Origin: Vibrio chagasii
GTDB lineage: Bacteria > Pseudomonadota > Gammaproteobacteria > Enterobacterales > Vibrionaceae
DNA length: 64,000 nucleotides
Assembly (NCBI RefSeq): GCF_002954585.1
Contig: NZ_MSCI01000002.1
Coordinates: 660,089-724,088, forward strand
Reading direction: 5' to 3'
Every line of letters begins with the position of its first letter. The stretch's first letter is position 1. The notes below the pieces were generated by a model that did not search any database, was not told the DNA's origin, and saw nothing but the letters and a program-made list of their open reading frames with translations. The translations under genes were made by a program, and so were the position numbers. Below are positions 7,896 to 16,283 of the stretch, one piece after another.

Positions 7896-9041
7896 CTAAG
7901 CCGGGTTCTCTATCCAGTTAGACAACTGCTGGGCTTGCTTGAGAGAGTTAAACTTAGTCTCAACTCGTGCTCTGGCTCTCATCCCCATTTCTGCTCTTTC
8001 ATCACTGCTAAGTTGAGCAAAACGCTCGATAGTTTCTCGTAACTCATCAACACTTTTCTCATTCACTAAAAAACCAGTCTCTGGAGTGACAATCTCCTTA
8101 CACCCCATGATGTTTGTGGTGATAACGGGAACACCAACGGCCATCGCTTCTTTAAGCACTAAGGGGCCGGTATCGACACAGCCTGTTTCTGAAAAACAGA
8201 AAGGTGCCACTAAGCTGTCGTATTTAGGTAAGTTCTTCTTCACCCACTCGTGAGTTTGTGCACCATGGAAAGTCACGTTTCGGGTAAGTTCCTGATGCTC
8301 TACTTTCATCTTGAGTTGAGATTCTAAGTCGCCAGTTCCGATGATGTCTAAATGAATATTGAGTGGTTGCGCGATGGGAGCTAGTGCATCGATCAAGTGA
8401 TGAACGCCTTTTTGTTCAACCAGACGACCGAGAAAGATTAGACGCAGGAGTTTAGTGTCGTTTTTAGGTTGTAGCTTAAACTGCTTAGTGTTCACACCAC
8501 AGTGGAGCAGCTTCACATTCCCTTTAGCCATGCAATTGAAGTCGTTGAGCATGTCTTTACAAACGGCAACCACAAAATCACTCGAAGAGATCTTTTGTTC
8601 GATGTCGTAGGCAAATTCATAGACATCGTGTCCGTGGGCGACAAACGAGCAAGTAATATTGAGCAGTTTGGCAGCGACAATGGCGTGTGCAGCGGTATGC
8701 TGACAGAAGTGTGCATGAACGTGGTCTATGTCTCTCTCCGCCAATTGCATTGCGAGTTTAAACCCGTATGCAAACAGTGACTTCTTCGGCATGCTGTTTT
8801 GTCTTGAAACAAATGAAAGTGCTTGGACAAAACCTAACCAATTAATGCGGGTGATTGTGCCTACACGGACATCTTGGCCAATTTTGACAATGTCGTAATC
8901 GAACGATTTTTCGCTGCTTTCAATTTTGAATGTCATTACGCAGACATGATGCCCGCACGCTTTCACGGATTCCACTTCCGTTTGGATAAAAGTTTCGCTA
9001 AGCACCGGATATGTCGGCGCAACGAACGCTACTTTCTTCAT
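7896..9041 (-). CDS. Glycosyltransferase family 4 (GT-B fold)
   Basis: A 381-residue cytoplasmic glycosyltransferase. The N-terminal acceptor half begins KKVAFVAPTYPVLSETFIQTE and has HVHAHFCQHTA; the C-terminal donor half has LRLIFLGRLVEQKGVHHLIDAL and the E-x7-E motif (SETGCVDTGPLVLKEAMAVG). The ATG at 9041 is preferred to the TTG at 9056, since GAGGGAGAG lies just before it. It is divergent from the GT2-flippase pair and likely works on the same glycan. Donor sugar and product cannot be told. Confidence 0.9.
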   Translation of the reverse strand: MKKVAFVAPTYPVLSETFIQTEVESVKACGHHVCVMTFKIESSEKSFDYDIVKIGQDVRVGTITRINWLGFVQALSFVSRQNSMPKKSLFAYGFKLAMQLAERDIDHVHAHFCQHTAAHAIVAAKLLNITCSFVAHGHDVYEFAYDIEQKISSSDFVVAVCKDMLNDFNCMAKGNVKLLHCGVNTKQFKLQPKNDTKLLRLIFLGRLVEQKGVHHLIDALAPIAQPLNIHLDIIGTGDLESQLKMKVEHQELTRNVTFHGAQTHEWVKKNLPKYDSLVAPFCFSETGCVDTGPLVLKEAMAVGVPVITTNIMGCKEIVTPETGFLVNEKSVDELRETIERFAQLSSDERAEMGMRARARVETKFNSLKQAQQLSNWIENPA

Positions 9042-9336
9042 TTTTCTCTCCCTCAATGAAGGCCACTACAGTTGAATAAGCAAGATATGAACCAAGATTA
9101 AAACCCTTTTGGGAGGGACTTTTTGATGCTTTTCCTGACCTTATACGTCGCTTAACGCTGTTTTTCTCAAAATAGAAATCAATTTTAAATTGTGTGCTTT
9201 CTGGCGTGTTGTGCTCAGTTGTCATTTTGCGAATAGAGCCGTAAGTGGCTGATATGAATGCACTCTAATCGTTTTCTGAACTCGGCATAGAAGATGCACT
9301 GTTAGCTGTACAAGAAATAATTGAGAGAGCGTCATT
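9042..9336. other. Divergent spacer between glycan genes
   Basis: About 295 bases separate the GT4 gene (minus) from the GT2 gene (plus). It must hold both promoters. I see no clear operator, repeat or conserved small gene. Confidence 0.5.
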
Positions 9337-10263
9337 ATGGCTAAAGTGAGTATTGTTATCCCAACCTATAATTGCTTGGACTATCTGCCAAAGGCAATTG
9401 GCAGCGTATTACAACAAACCCATCAAGACATTGAACTCATCATTATTGATGACAATAGCAATGATGGAACGTCGACTTATCTCGCGTCGATTCAAGATCA
9501 CCGGATCGTTAAGTTATCAACTTTGGGAGTAGGAGCACCACAAGCAAGAAATCTAGGTATAGAGAAGGCAACTGGTGAATTTATTGCCTTTTTAGATGCG
9601 GATGATTTCTGGTTTCCTGAAAAAATTGAGCGCCAGCTCGAGTTCCACCAACGATACCCTGACATGGCGATGAGTTTTACTAACTACGAGCACCTAACAG
9701 AAGACTATGAAGTTATTGTTGATTGCTTTAGCTATTGGTCGCAATTTCAAAATAGAGATGAGCAGTTCATCAACATCGATAACCCACTAGAGTTCATCAT
9801 TGAGAATAACGTGATTGGTACGTCGACCGTTATGGTGAAAGCCGATGTGTTTTCTCAAACCGATAGCTTTAATGCCGACATCAAGTATGGCGAAGATTGG
9901 GAGTTGTGGCTTCGAATGAGTGAAAACCATCAGATTGGTGTGTTGAACTCTGTTGAGGTGGGCTACTTAATGAGAGCAACATCAGTGACTCAAACTGAAG
10001 ACCTCAAGCTCAGAAACCTAGCTTCTATAGAGACCATTCTTCAGCGTTATCAAAATAACAGCCAGCGTTGGAATTTACCTCAGTCTAGTTTTAAAGTTGC
10101 AAAGGCGAGAATATTAGAGGGTTATGCAGACTATTATCGAAGCTTGCAACAGAACAGACAGGCTATTGTCTACAGTTTCCGCTCTTTAGTGATGGCCCCT
10201 CAAAAACGTACATTGCGACATTTGATAGGTGACTGTAAGAGTTTCCTAAAGCCTGTTTGGTAA
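9337..10263 (+). CDS. Glycosyltransferase family 2 (GT-A fold)
   Basis: A 308-residue enzyme with the classic N-terminus KVSIVIPTYNCLDYLPKAI, the IIIDDNSNDGT nucleotide motif, GAPQARNLGIEKATGEFIAFLDADD with the metal-binding DxD, and a catalytic EDWELWLR segment. It transfers a sugar from an NDP donor in the cytoplasm. It is followed after 7 bases by the flippase gene, so the pair is an operon. The C-terminal part is basic and helical. Confidence 0.92.
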   Translation: MAKVSIVIPTYNCLDYLPKAIGSVLQQTHQDIELIIIDDNSNDGTSTYLASIQDHRIVKLSTLGVGAPQARNLGIEKATGEFIAFLDADDFWFPEKIERQLEFHQRYPDMAMSFTNYEHLTEDYEVIVDCFSYWSQFQNRDEQFINIDNPLEFIIENNVIGTSTVMVKADVFSQTDSFNADIKYGEDWELWLRMSENHQIGVLNSVEVGYLMRATSVTQTEDLKLRNLASIETILQRYQNNSQRWNLPQSSFKVAKARILEGYADYYRSLQQNRQAIVYSFRSLVMAPQKRTLRHLIGDCKSFLKPVW

Positions 10264-10270
10264 GGGATCG

Positions 10271-11716
10271 GTGACTCGTATGGGTTCGTTAAAACAGTCA
10301 GCCTATTACGCTATTGGCATATTGATGATGAAAGGGATTTCTTTGGTGATGATCCCTTACATTACTCACAAAATGACGTTGGCAGAATATGGATCATTAG
10401 AAGCGATCGTCTTACTGGCGGACATCGGTACGATCCTGTTTAGTTTCGGTATTGTTGAATCGATGTATCGTTACGTTGGCGTCGCTGAAGGTGATGAGAA
10501 GCGCAAGCTGATATCTAACTGCTTTACGCTCAGTTTAGTGGTGTGTGTACTCGGCGGCGTGCTCATTGCGCTCAGTATGCCTCTGTTGCTGCTGATGTTA
10601 CCTGTTGAATTCAAACCTTATCAGATCGTTCTTTTACTCATTCCTACGATACTCGATGGGGCAATATCTATCCCTCTTACTTTGATGCGAATGAACGCCA
10701 TGGCGAAACGTTTTTGCCAACTCAACGTATTGAAAGCCGGTGTTCAGGCTATTATGACGTTTGGCCTGCTCGAAGCGGGTTATGGCATTGATGGCGTGCT
10801 GATTTCTGCCGCTGCTTCTAGTCTGCTATTGATGCTTTGTCTGGTGAGTTATCAATGGCAGCAGATGGGCAGTTTAGGTTGTTTTCAATATTCAGCAAAG
10901 ATCTTGAAATTTGGGTTACCAACCTTGGTTGGCGGGGCATCCATTTACATGATCACCGGGCTAGATCGCTGGGTGATGGCAAGTTTTGTTGGAGTAGAGG
11001 AGCTGGCCATTTATGCGGTTAGTGGTAAGTTTGCGTTAATTCTAGGCTTGCTACTGCAACCTTACGCGCTTTGGTGGTTTCCAAACCGAGTCGCCATGCT
11101 TCAGCAACCTGGTGGTAGCAAGATGTGTGCAGACAGAGCCTTAATCGGAGTTAACCTAGCCATAGTGTTAGGGGGCTTGATGATCTTAACTGTCCCTGGC
11201 TTCATTTCTCTTATCTTACCAAGCAGTTATCATAAGGCTGGGGTTATAGTGGTCGCATTGCTGGCTATCGCTGTTATTAAAAGTGCAGGCGACTACCTCA
11301 ATTTAGGCTGTTTCAGCGGTAACTCAAGTCAATCTCAGATGTGGATACAAGGCGGCTGTGCGGTATTGGCAGCAATTGGTTATTTTACCATTACCCCAAT
11401 ATACGGAGTGTGGGGCGTGATTGCGGTTCTGTGTGCTATTTATACTTTGAGGCTACTGGTTCTGTATTTTGTTAGCCAATCGATGGAGCGTTTGCCTTAT
11501 GATCATCGTAGATGGATAACTGCACTCAGCATTGCCATTGTCGCTATTGCTGGTGACCGTGTTCTAGGACTTTTCCTGGTCGATGTCCATGAGTTTGTTT
11601 TAGGAACCGTTGTTGCATTGATTACGCTGGTGGCCTTTGTGAAATATTCGGTGATCGTTATTCCACAGGCTCTACTTGATAAGCTCACACCGGAAAAACA
11701 GTCACACGCCAACTAA
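10271..11716 (+). CDS. Wzx-like polysaccharide flippase (MOP superfamily)
   Basis: A 481-residue integral membrane protein with about 12-14 spans, starting SLKQSAYYAIGILMMKGISLVMIPYITHKMTLAEYG, the usual opening of oligosaccharide flippases that move lipid-linked glycan units across the inner membrane. The start could be GTG at 10271 or ATG at 10280. It is translationally close to GT2. No polymerase, chain-length regulator or initiating sugar transferase is in the window, so the glycan pathway is incomplete here. Confidence 0.88.
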   Translation: MTRMGSLKQSAYYAIGILMMKGISLVMIPYITHKMTLAEYGSLEAIVLLADIGTILFSFGIVESMYRYVGVAEGDEKRKLISNCFTLSLVVCVLGGVLIALSMPLLLLMLPVEFKPYQIVLLLIPTILDGAISIPLTLMRMNAMAKRFCQLNVLKAGVQAIMTFGLLEAGYGIDGVLISAAASSLLLMLCLVSYQWQQMGSLGCFQYSAKILKFGLPTLVGGASIYMITGLDRWVMASFVGVEELAIYAVSGKFALILGLLLQPYALWWFPNRVAMLQQPGGSKMCADRALIGVNLAIVLGGLMILTVPGFISLILPSSYHKAGVIVVALLAIAVIKSAGDYLNLGCFSGNSSQSQMWIQGGCAVLAAIGYFTITPIYGVWGVIAVLCAIYTLRLLVLYFVSQSMERLPYDHRRWITALSIAIVAIAGDRVLGLFLVDVHEFVLGTVVALITLVAFVKYSVIVIPQALLDKLTPEKQSHAN

Positions 11717-11790
11717 ATAAAACACTGTTCATTATTAACTGAATTAGATAGTATTTATAAATTAAATGAATGCTTACTACGGAAAGATAT

Positions 11791-12108
11791 ATGAATAAGT
11801 GGATTGTAGTTTCAGCGTTTTGCTCAACTCTGTCTTATGCTTCTACTGAGCTTGTTAACCAAGATTTATTGTCTCACCATTTTAATGCCCCAGAGCCTCC
11901 ATCTTTGAAAAAGCAACACAGCGTTTGTAACAGCCTTGTCTGTAATTCGATATCCGAACCACAATTAGTTTCTTCTGCGGGGGATTTTCCTGAACGCGAA
12001 TCGAACCCAACAATAGATACGATAACCAGCGCAATCTACTTTGTGGGTGAAATGGGCGTTGCTGAAAACCTATCAACTCCAGAATATGAAAAATTCTTTG
12101 AGAATTAG
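11791..12108 (+). CDS. Small secreted protein, unknown
   Basis: A 105-residue protein with a signal peptide (MNKWIVVSAFCSTLSYAS) and a Ser/Pro/Glu-rich mature chain with two close cysteines (VCNSLVCNS). The ATG at 11791 is preferred to the ATG at 11770 because GGAAAG precedes it and the signal peptide starts there. No family recognised. It may be a tail gene of the glycan operon, 74 bases downstream. Confidence 0.6.
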   Translation: MNKWIVVSAFCSTLSYASTELVNQDLLSHHFNAPEPPSLKKQHSVCNSLVCNSISEPQLVSSAGDFPERESNPTIDTITSAIYFVGEMGVAENLSTPEYEKFFEN

Positions 12109-12235
12109 TTGAAAGTGAGGATGGCCGACCAGTATCTCTTTTTATGGCTTGCTAAAAAGATAAACTTTAATTATGAAGGGACATTTTAACTTTAATGATT
12201 CAATTGCCTTGGCATATTGAAACTAGGACATACCA

Positions 12236-12850
12236 ATGGAAATATGGAAGTTGCTGCTGTTTATTCCAGCGTGCTTTGCGCTGAACATGACGCCTGGCCC
12301 AAATAATCTTTTGTCGATGAATAATGCCCGTTGCTATGGCTTTAAAGCTGCATTTATCGCAGGGTTAGGCAGAATTGTTGCTTTCTCTGGCATGATTGCG
12401 TTGGCGGCGTCTGGCTTGGCCGTCGTTCTTTATACTTCTGAGACCTTGTTCTTTTTTATCAAGCTGTTTGGCGCAATGTATCTATTGTGGATCGCGTTTA
12501 ATTTATGGCGTTCTCAAGTTAGCCCTATCGTAGGCATCGAACGCAATAAAAACTGGTTTGGTCTAGCTAAACAAGAGTTCGCCCTTGCGGCTGGCAACCC
12601 CAAAGCGATACTCATCTTTACCGCATTTCTGCCTCAATTCGTTGATGTTTCAGCCAATGTAAACACACAATTCTTCATTCTAGGTGTCACATTCCTAGTG
12701 CTAGAGCTGCTCGCGATATCTATCTACGCTGCCTTTGGTTTATATCTCAGAAATTGGTTCTCCAAGCCGCAAATGGCGAAGCGTTTCAACAAAGCGTGCT
12801 CGGTTTTTCTTGCTCTATCCGGTGCTAATCTGCTGGTAAGTAGACAGTAA
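12236..12850 (+). CDS. LysE/RhtB family amino acid exporter
   Basis: A 204-residue inner-membrane transporter with the LysE family opening (ACFALNMTPGPNNLLSMNNA) and the internal FGAMYLLWIAFNLWR and GNPKAILIFTAFLPQF signatures, plus about six spans. It exports an amino acid or related metabolite; substrate unknown. AGGA lies before the ATG. It is followed by two kinases and a GNAT remnant on the same strand. Confidence 0.9.
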   Translation: MEIWKLLLFIPACFALNMTPGPNNLLSMNNARCYGFKAAFIAGLGRIVAFSGMIALAASGLAVVLYTSETLFFFIKLFGAMYLLWIAFNLWRSQVSPIVGIERNKNWFGLAKQEFALAAGNPKAILIFTAFLPQFVDVSANVNTQFFILGVTFLVLELLAISIYAAFGLYLRNWFSKPQMAKRFNKACSVFLALSGANLLVSRQ

Positions 12851-12871
12851 CGAATTAGGGCTGAAAGTAAT

Positions 12872-13852
12872 ATGGTAAGTACAGAAATCCTCTCTCATTG
12901 GCCAGAAACCAAACCCCATATGTCCTTAGCTGAAGTTACTCTTGGGGCAAACAACTCGGTGTATAAGGTTGAATCTACGCCAGCTTTCTTTTTGAGGAAG
13001 TACCGGGCTCATGATGCCAGCCGTATAATGAATGAGCATAAACTGCTGTTCTTTTTATCTCAAAAAGTACCCACTGTCGTGTCGCCTTGCCTCAGCACAG
13101 ATGGTCAAAGCTTTGTTGAGGTCAATGGCGAATACTATGCGTTGTTTCCAGAAGCTCATGGTTCATTGATTGAGAAGCATGCTTTGACAGACAAGCATGC
13201 ATTTGAAGCCGGCATTACCCTTGCTAAGCTTCATCGTCAGTTGAGTCTCTATCCTCGAAGTTTAATGCAAAACGAAATATTTCCAGTGGCTCAACTGTCA
13301 TGGAACAGAGATCAATGGCTACAGCGTCTTGATAAGATCATTGCTGCTATCGAAGCAAAAGGGGATCAAAACGTTGAGGATGTCTGGGCGTTGCGAAGGT
13401 CTATGCAGCAACGTTGTTTTTTAGCAAGTGACCACAGTGTCCACTCTTATCAGACCAAAACCGAGCGAGTACTGATTCACGGCGACTTCCATCATTATAA
13501 TCTCTTCTTTGATAATCGTTCTAAGGTGAGTGGTATTATTGATTGGGACTTGGTTCAATACATGCCACCTGCCTACGAAATAGCTCGGGCTTGCATGTAC
13601 ATGTTTGATATGGATGTGAAGAAGTCGGTCGAATTTGTTAGCGGTTATTTGTCCATTAATGAACTTTCAAAAGCGAGTATGACTGATGGAGTCTGTGCTT
13701 GGGGCATTTTTGCTGACCACCATATTTGGGCGTTGGAAGAGGTGTATTTAAAGCAGAACTTAGCCGCACGTAAATTCATACCTCATAAGAACTTTTTGCC
13801 TTTCGCTCGGCAATGGTCATTGATAGAGGCGCGCTTGGTAAATAAGCGATAA
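12872..13852 (+). CDS. APH-type phosphotransferase
   Basis: A 326-residue member of the aminoglycoside phosphotransferase/choline kinase fold. Visible marks are LGANNSVYKVES in the glycine-rich region, the Brenner catalytic motif HGDFHHYNLFF and the metal site GIIDWDL. The true substrate is probably a small metabolite with a hydroxyl group; a role in resistance should not be assumed. It follows lysE by 21 bases and precedes a second kinase of the same fold. Confidence 0.85.
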   Translation: MVSTEILSHWPETKPHMSLAEVTLGANNSVYKVESTPAFFLRKYRAHDASRIMNEHKLLFFLSQKVPTVVSPCLSTDGQSFVEVNGEYYALFPEAHGSLIEKHALTDKHAFEAGITLAKLHRQLSLYPRSLMQNEIFPVAQLSWNRDQWLQRLDKIIAAIEAKGDQNVEDVWALRRSMQQRCFLASDHSVHSYQTKTERVLIHGDFHHYNLFFDNRSKVSGIIDWDLVQYMPPAYEIARACMYMFDMDVKKSVEFVSGYLSINELSKASMTDGVCAWGIFADHHIWALEEVYLKQNLAARKFIPHKNFLPFARQWSLIEARLVNKR

Positions 13853-13888
13853 AGGAAAGGCGTTTCATTGTATTTTCAGGGAGCTCTA

Positions 13889-14665
13889 ATGAGTAACAAA
13901 GACCTATCTAAAATGGGTTCGGCTAAGGTCACTCTTGTAAATCGTAACGGCGTACCTTGTATTCGAAAGCAAGGGGCGGGTGAAGTTGAGATTTCTTTTT
14001 ACCAACATGCTGCGCAGCATTTGTCTGGTGTGCACAGTCCTAAATTGTTGGCTGTGGAAGGAGATACTCTGTTCATCGAGCACATTCCTCACTCTTTAAC
14101 ACTAAATGAGCTTCAAACAACTTCAGAGGTGTATCAGCAACTATCTCGTATTCATCAGTCTCAATACTCGCCGAGTTTTGCAGTGAAAGAGCATAGTTGG
14201 AGTACCAGTGACACTGAAGCAGCACTCATGTCTCTGAATTTACCTCAAGTGACTCAAGACAGCTTATTGCGTATCCAGCAGCATAGTGATGTTTTGTTTC
14301 ACCATAACACCTTGCTTTCGGGTGATTCGAACGAAGGTAATTGGGGCAGAAGAGACAATGGTGAGCTCGTATTATTTGATTGGGAGCGTTTTGGTTATGG
14401 CAGCCCAGCTATCGATTTGGCACCGCTCGTTTCTCGGATGGGCACTTTGTCTGACTATGAGTTTATTGTTGACCAGTATCTACTTCATAACAATCTGATT
14501 TCCCGAGAAGATTTAATAAAACAATTGATCATCGCGAAAAGCTGGATCGTTGTCGAAGTCACGAATATTTTAGTCTCGCGTAACAACCCTGAAGCTTCGA
14601 AATACATCCACTGGTTTAGAGATCAATTACCAACTTGGTTAGCTAGCGTGGAAGGTCAGCTGTAA
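13889..14665 (+). CDS. Second APH/choline-kinase-like phosphotransferase
   Basis: A 258-residue protein. It has KVTLVNRNGVPCIRKQGAGEVEISFYQ at the N-terminus, the catalytic loop LLSGDSNEGNW (Asp and Asn kept, His of the usual HGD replaced by Ser) and the metal motif LVLFDWERFGYGSPAIDLA. The ATG at 13889 (GGGAGC upstream) is preferred to a TTG at 13868. Substrate unknown. It is likely in one transcript with the kinase before it and the GNAT remnant after it. Confidence 0.78.
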   Translation: MSNKDLSKMGSAKVTLVNRNGVPCIRKQGAGEVEISFYQHAAQHLSGVHSPKLLAVEGDTLFIEHIPHSLTLNELQTTSEVYQQLSRIHQSQYSPSFAVKEHSWSTSDTEAALMSLNLPQVTQDSLLRIQQHSDVLFHHNTLLSGDSNEGNWGRRDNGELVLFDWERFGYGSPAIDLAPLVSRMGTLSDYEFIVDQYLLHNNLISREDLIKQLIIAKSWIVVEVTNILVSRNNPEASKYIHWFRDQLPTWLASVEGQL

Positions 14666-14698
14666 CAAGGTTGGAGTCAAATCTATAAAGGTCTATCT

Positions 14699-15133
14699 AT
14701 GAATATTGTCTGTGCGGAAAAACAGGAACTGGCTGAAATTTACCAGCTTGAACATGCTTTGTTTGGTGACCATGCCTATCCGCAATTTTTCATTCGTCAG
14801 GCATTTGATTGCTGGGGAAAAGGCTTATTAGTCGCTAAGCAAGACTCAAAGATTGCGGGCTATGTCTTAACGACAACCACGGACATGCAGAATGAGTTTT
14901 GGGTCCTATCATTAGCGGTAGACCCGAATTATCGCGGTATGGGAATTGGCCGGAAACTGATGCAACAGGCGGTTGAGTAGTTGTCGCGAGACGCTAAGCT
15001 TTTGCTCACTGTAGATCCAAATAACACATCCGCTTGCGCGCTCTACGCATCAATGGGATTTTCTACGATCAAACAAGAAGAAAACTATTTCGGTGATGAT
15101 GAGCCGAGGTTAGTGATGCAGCTCATCATCTAG
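14699..15133 (+). pseudogene. GNAT N-acetyltransferase interrupted by an in-frame amber codon
   Basis: Codons 1-93 encode a GNAT start up to the acetyl-CoA loop (VLSLAVDPNYRGMGIGRKLMQQAVE). A TAG at 14978-14980 then stops it. The same frame continues without interruption for another 50 codons to a natural TAG at 15131-15133, giving LSRDAKLLLTVDPNNTSAC then ALYASMGFSTIKQEENYFG, exactly the missing second half of a RimI-like fold. A CAG to TAG change (Gln in QQAVEQLSRDA) is the simple explanation. The truncated product would lack the last strands and should be inactive. Confidence 0.88.
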
Positions 15134-15189
15134 ATTGTTGTTAACGGTTGTCAATCAAAGGCTCATGCTTCGAAGGCAGTCTCGTAGCT

Positions 15190-15657
15190 CTAGGTCAGCA
15201 TCACGATACCGTGCATCAACACGACACTAGAGGTGAGCCGAGTTCTCATATCAAAGTAGCCGTCGGGACCTTGGCTCTGGTTCTCTTCTCTCATCGTCCT
15301 TTCAGCTCGCCAAACCGCCATATAACCAAGGATAAGAATCAGAGTTGTCACCAGTTCCTTTTGTTCGCCAAGCAATACGGCCAGCCAAGCGACGAGCACA
15401 ATCGCGTTGCTTAGCAGTAGCGCTTTGTTGCTTGATTGGCTTTCAAAGTTCTCTATTCCATTTGCCCACAAAATCCCTGAAAGAAAGCTCAAAATTGCCA
15501 CGCTGTAGGTGATGAAGAGCGTTTCACCGCTTATCCCCATAAATTGGCTGTCGGTGAGCGAAAGGAGAAGACCGAATAAAAACGGAATTAATCCCATGTA
15601 CCCCAGTTTGGCCATGGTGTTACGGGTTTGAGTTGTTGCCATATAATCTGTATTCAT
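15190..15657 (-). CDS. DUF3429 membrane protein
   Basis: A 155-residue protein with five hydrophobic segments and the DUF3429 pattern (KLGYMGLIPFLFGLLLS, FLSGILWANGIE). Function unknown. Its ATG overlaps the stop of the upstream peroxidase gene in an ATGA, so the two are translationally coupled. Confidence 0.82.
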   Translation of the reverse strand: MNTDYMATTQTRNTMAKLGYMGLIPFLFGLLLSLTDSQFMGISGETLFITYSVAILSFLSGILWANGIENFESQSSNKALLLSNAIVLVAWLAVLLGEQKELVTTLILILGYMAVWRAERTMREENQSQGPDGYFDMRTRLTSSVVLMHGIVMLT

Positions 15658-16199
15658 AGCTGCTGCTCGATCGCGTTTTTGAGCGTAGCGCTCACTGGTG
15701 ATGTGGAGCTAGGGAAGGTGGCGACGACTTTACCTTCTTTACTGATCAAGAATTTGTAAAAGTTCCACTTAGGCGTTACGCCCGCTTGCTGTTGTATCTC
15801 TGTAAACACGGGGTTGGCGTTGCTACCAGACAGTGAAGCTCGCGCCATCATAGGGAAGGTCACGCCGTAGTCGAGGTAACAGACTTTTGCCGTCTTCTCT
15901 TCGCTTCCCTTGTCTTGGCGAAAATCATTACTTGGGAAACCGATAACGGTGAAGTCTTGATCTTTGTAGGTTTGATGAAGTTGTTCGAGCTGCTCAAACT
16001 GCGGAGTGAAACCACATTGGCTCGCTGTATTTACCACCAACAGAGTTTTGCCTTTAAACTCATCGCACAGCGCGATTTCTTCGGTTGAATTTAGTAAGCG
16101 TTGCTGGCCACTGAGTATCTCGGGACAGCTCGCTGCAAAGGCGATGGAACTCGTGAGGCTTGTGATCAGTGCGGTTGAGCAAAGTAGTGAACATTTCAT
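15654..16199 (-). CDS. Exported glutathione-peroxidase-family thiol peroxidase
   Basis: A 181-residue protein with a signal peptide (cleavage near residue 22), so periplasmic. The peroxidatic Cys62 lies in VVNTASQCGFTPQ and Trp145-Asn146 in PKWNFYKFL. The usual Gln of the catalytic tetrad (FPCNQF) is Asp92 here (GFPSNDF). It probably reduces hydroperoxides using a thioredoxin-like donor, but the changed tetrad makes the activity less certain. It forms a coupled pair with DUF3429. Confidence 0.87.
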   Translation of the reverse strand: MKCSLLCSTALITSLTSSIAFAASCPEILSGQQRLLNSTEEIALCDEFKGKTLLVVNTASQCGFTPQFEQLEQLHQTYKDQDFTVIGFPSNDFRQDKGSEEKTAKVCYLDYGVTFPMMARASLSGSNANPVFTEIQQQAGVTPKWNFYKFLISKEGKVVATFPSSTSPVSATLKNAIEQQL

Positions 16200-16283
16200 A
16201 GGGTTGGCTCATTTTAGTTGGCGTAATGGTTATTACTCTTGAGCACGATGAAATGATCACTTTGCGTATTATTTAGCGTCTCT

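Noticed and set aside
7896-11716. A complete capsule or O-antigen locus.
   Set aside because: Only two glycosyltransferases and a flippase are present. No polymerase, export machinery or sugar-nucleotide synthesis is seen.
12872-14665. Aminoglycoside resistance genes (APH fold).
   Set aside because: Fold membership alone does not show resistance. Sequence is closer to metabolic kinases and the context is chromosomal.
14699-15133. UAG read as an amino acid, given three in-frame UAG codons.
   Set aside because: Several intact genes here (tesB, the membrane protein at 1911, cyoE, soxR) end in TAG, and no suppressor tRNA is seen. Ordinary nonsense changes are simpler.
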